From contig JAGAJL010000011.1 of the NCBI GenBank assembly GCA_017626095.1, positions 27,250 to 91,249 of the forward strand: a DNA stretch of 64,000 nt. The letters run 5' to 3'. The stretch comes from Lachnospiraceae bacterium (GTDB taxonomy: Bacteria; Bacillota; Clostridia; Lachnospirales; Lachnospiraceae). Positions 63,857-64,000 of the stretch are shown here, one piece after another; position 1 is the first letter of the stretch, and each line of letters begins with the position of its first letter. The position numbers were made by a program, and so were the translations under genes. The notes beneath the pieces are model-generated. The model saw nothing but the letters and a program-made list of their open reading frames with translations, did no database searches and was not told the origin of the DNA.

Positions 63857-64000
63857 AGCCCTTTACATCAAGACCGGGAAGCTGACCGCGCAGACACTTC
63901 AAAAGGCTATGAAAACGCTGCTTGCACAGATGAAGAAGCAGAAAGACAAAACGCCGCAGGGCAAGCAGACCTTAAAGCAGCTTATGAAGCAGAACGCGGG
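63828..64000 (+). CDS. PcfB-like (DUF3801) conjugation protein, 3' end outside window
   Basis: It begins MQDEINEKTIALYIKTGKLT, continues AQTLQKAMKTLLAQMKKQKD and is open at the right edge. This is the N-terminus of the PcfB/DUF3801 family found in Firmicute integrative and conjugative elements. Base composition is GC-richer than the res DNA to the left. No ribosome site precedes the ATG, because the sequence switches to res exactly there; the original leader has been lost. Confidence 0.75.
   Translation, partial: MQDEINEKTIALYIKTGKLTAQTLQKAMKTLLAQMKKQKDKTPQGKQTLKQLMKQNA

Overview
The window looks like the chromosome of an anaerobic Firmicute, most likely a Lachnospiraceae-type Clostridium. 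The reasons are: generally AT-rich DNA, strong GGAGG-type ribosome sites, frequent TTG/GTG starts, sigma-A promoters of the TTGACA/TATAAT type, and gene families typical of that group (cysteine-rich KTR protein, EFR1 ferredoxin, Big_2/InlB-repeat surface proteins, PcfB-like conjugation protein). No rRNA, tRNA or CRISPR array was recognised. Nearly all genes lie on the minus strand.

Region 1 (1-12.6 kb) is housekeeping and small-molecule metabolism: a DHH phosphoesterase, a phosphofructokinase coupled to a GNAT acetyltransferase, a Bcp peroxiredoxin, a split two-gene chromate transporter, GyrI-like, GNAT-YoaP, YjbR/DUF3795, WYL, VOC and metallo-beta-lactamase proteins, and a hybrid histidine kinase. 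Three genes here (two GNATs and a sugar epimerase) survive only as internally deleted remnants.

Region 2 (12.6-33.5 kb) is cell surface and signalling. A 3208-residue secreted protein (FG-GAP-like region, Ser/Gly-rich beta region, FN3, Ig, about twelve InlB B-repeats, Big_2) is divergent from an AgrA-like LytTR regulator. The regulator's partner kinase is frameshifted. A pair of direct repeats lies just upstream of the -35 box of the giant gene, so the two-component pair probably controls it. Next come a small P-loop kinase, a 38-residue holin-like toxin joined to a GC-richer BvgS-like kinase, and a secreted transglutaminase/Big_2 protein. A 45-bp repeat brackets this block.

Region 3 (33.5-37.7 kb) is a MarR-controlled small operon (with one nonsense-mutated member) and several small metabolic genes.

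Region 4 (37.7-63.8 kb) is a defence and mobile-element island. It holds a PLD-SF2 helicase-DUF3427 protein and an unusual SNF2 helicase carrying two RNase III-like/dsRBD modules. It also holds a conjugative-type regulatory block (sigma-like factor, ArpU-like protein, Y-family polymerase, and an XRE/ImmA switch with face-to-face promoters), a Gabija-like OLD-TOPRIM/UvrD pair, a MobC/MobA mobilisation module with a candidate oriT, an HsdR_N-domain protein, DUF1643, a YdbC-like ssDNA-binding protein and a truncated Type III restriction Res subunit. At about 63.83 kb Res is cut by an abrupt join to a PcfB-like conjugation gene reading the other way.

The strongest candidate for an undescribed system is the Dicer-like combination of duplicated, catalytically degenerate RNase III folds, two dsRNA-binding domains and a SNF2 motor (41628-45005), with its 62-residue operon partner.
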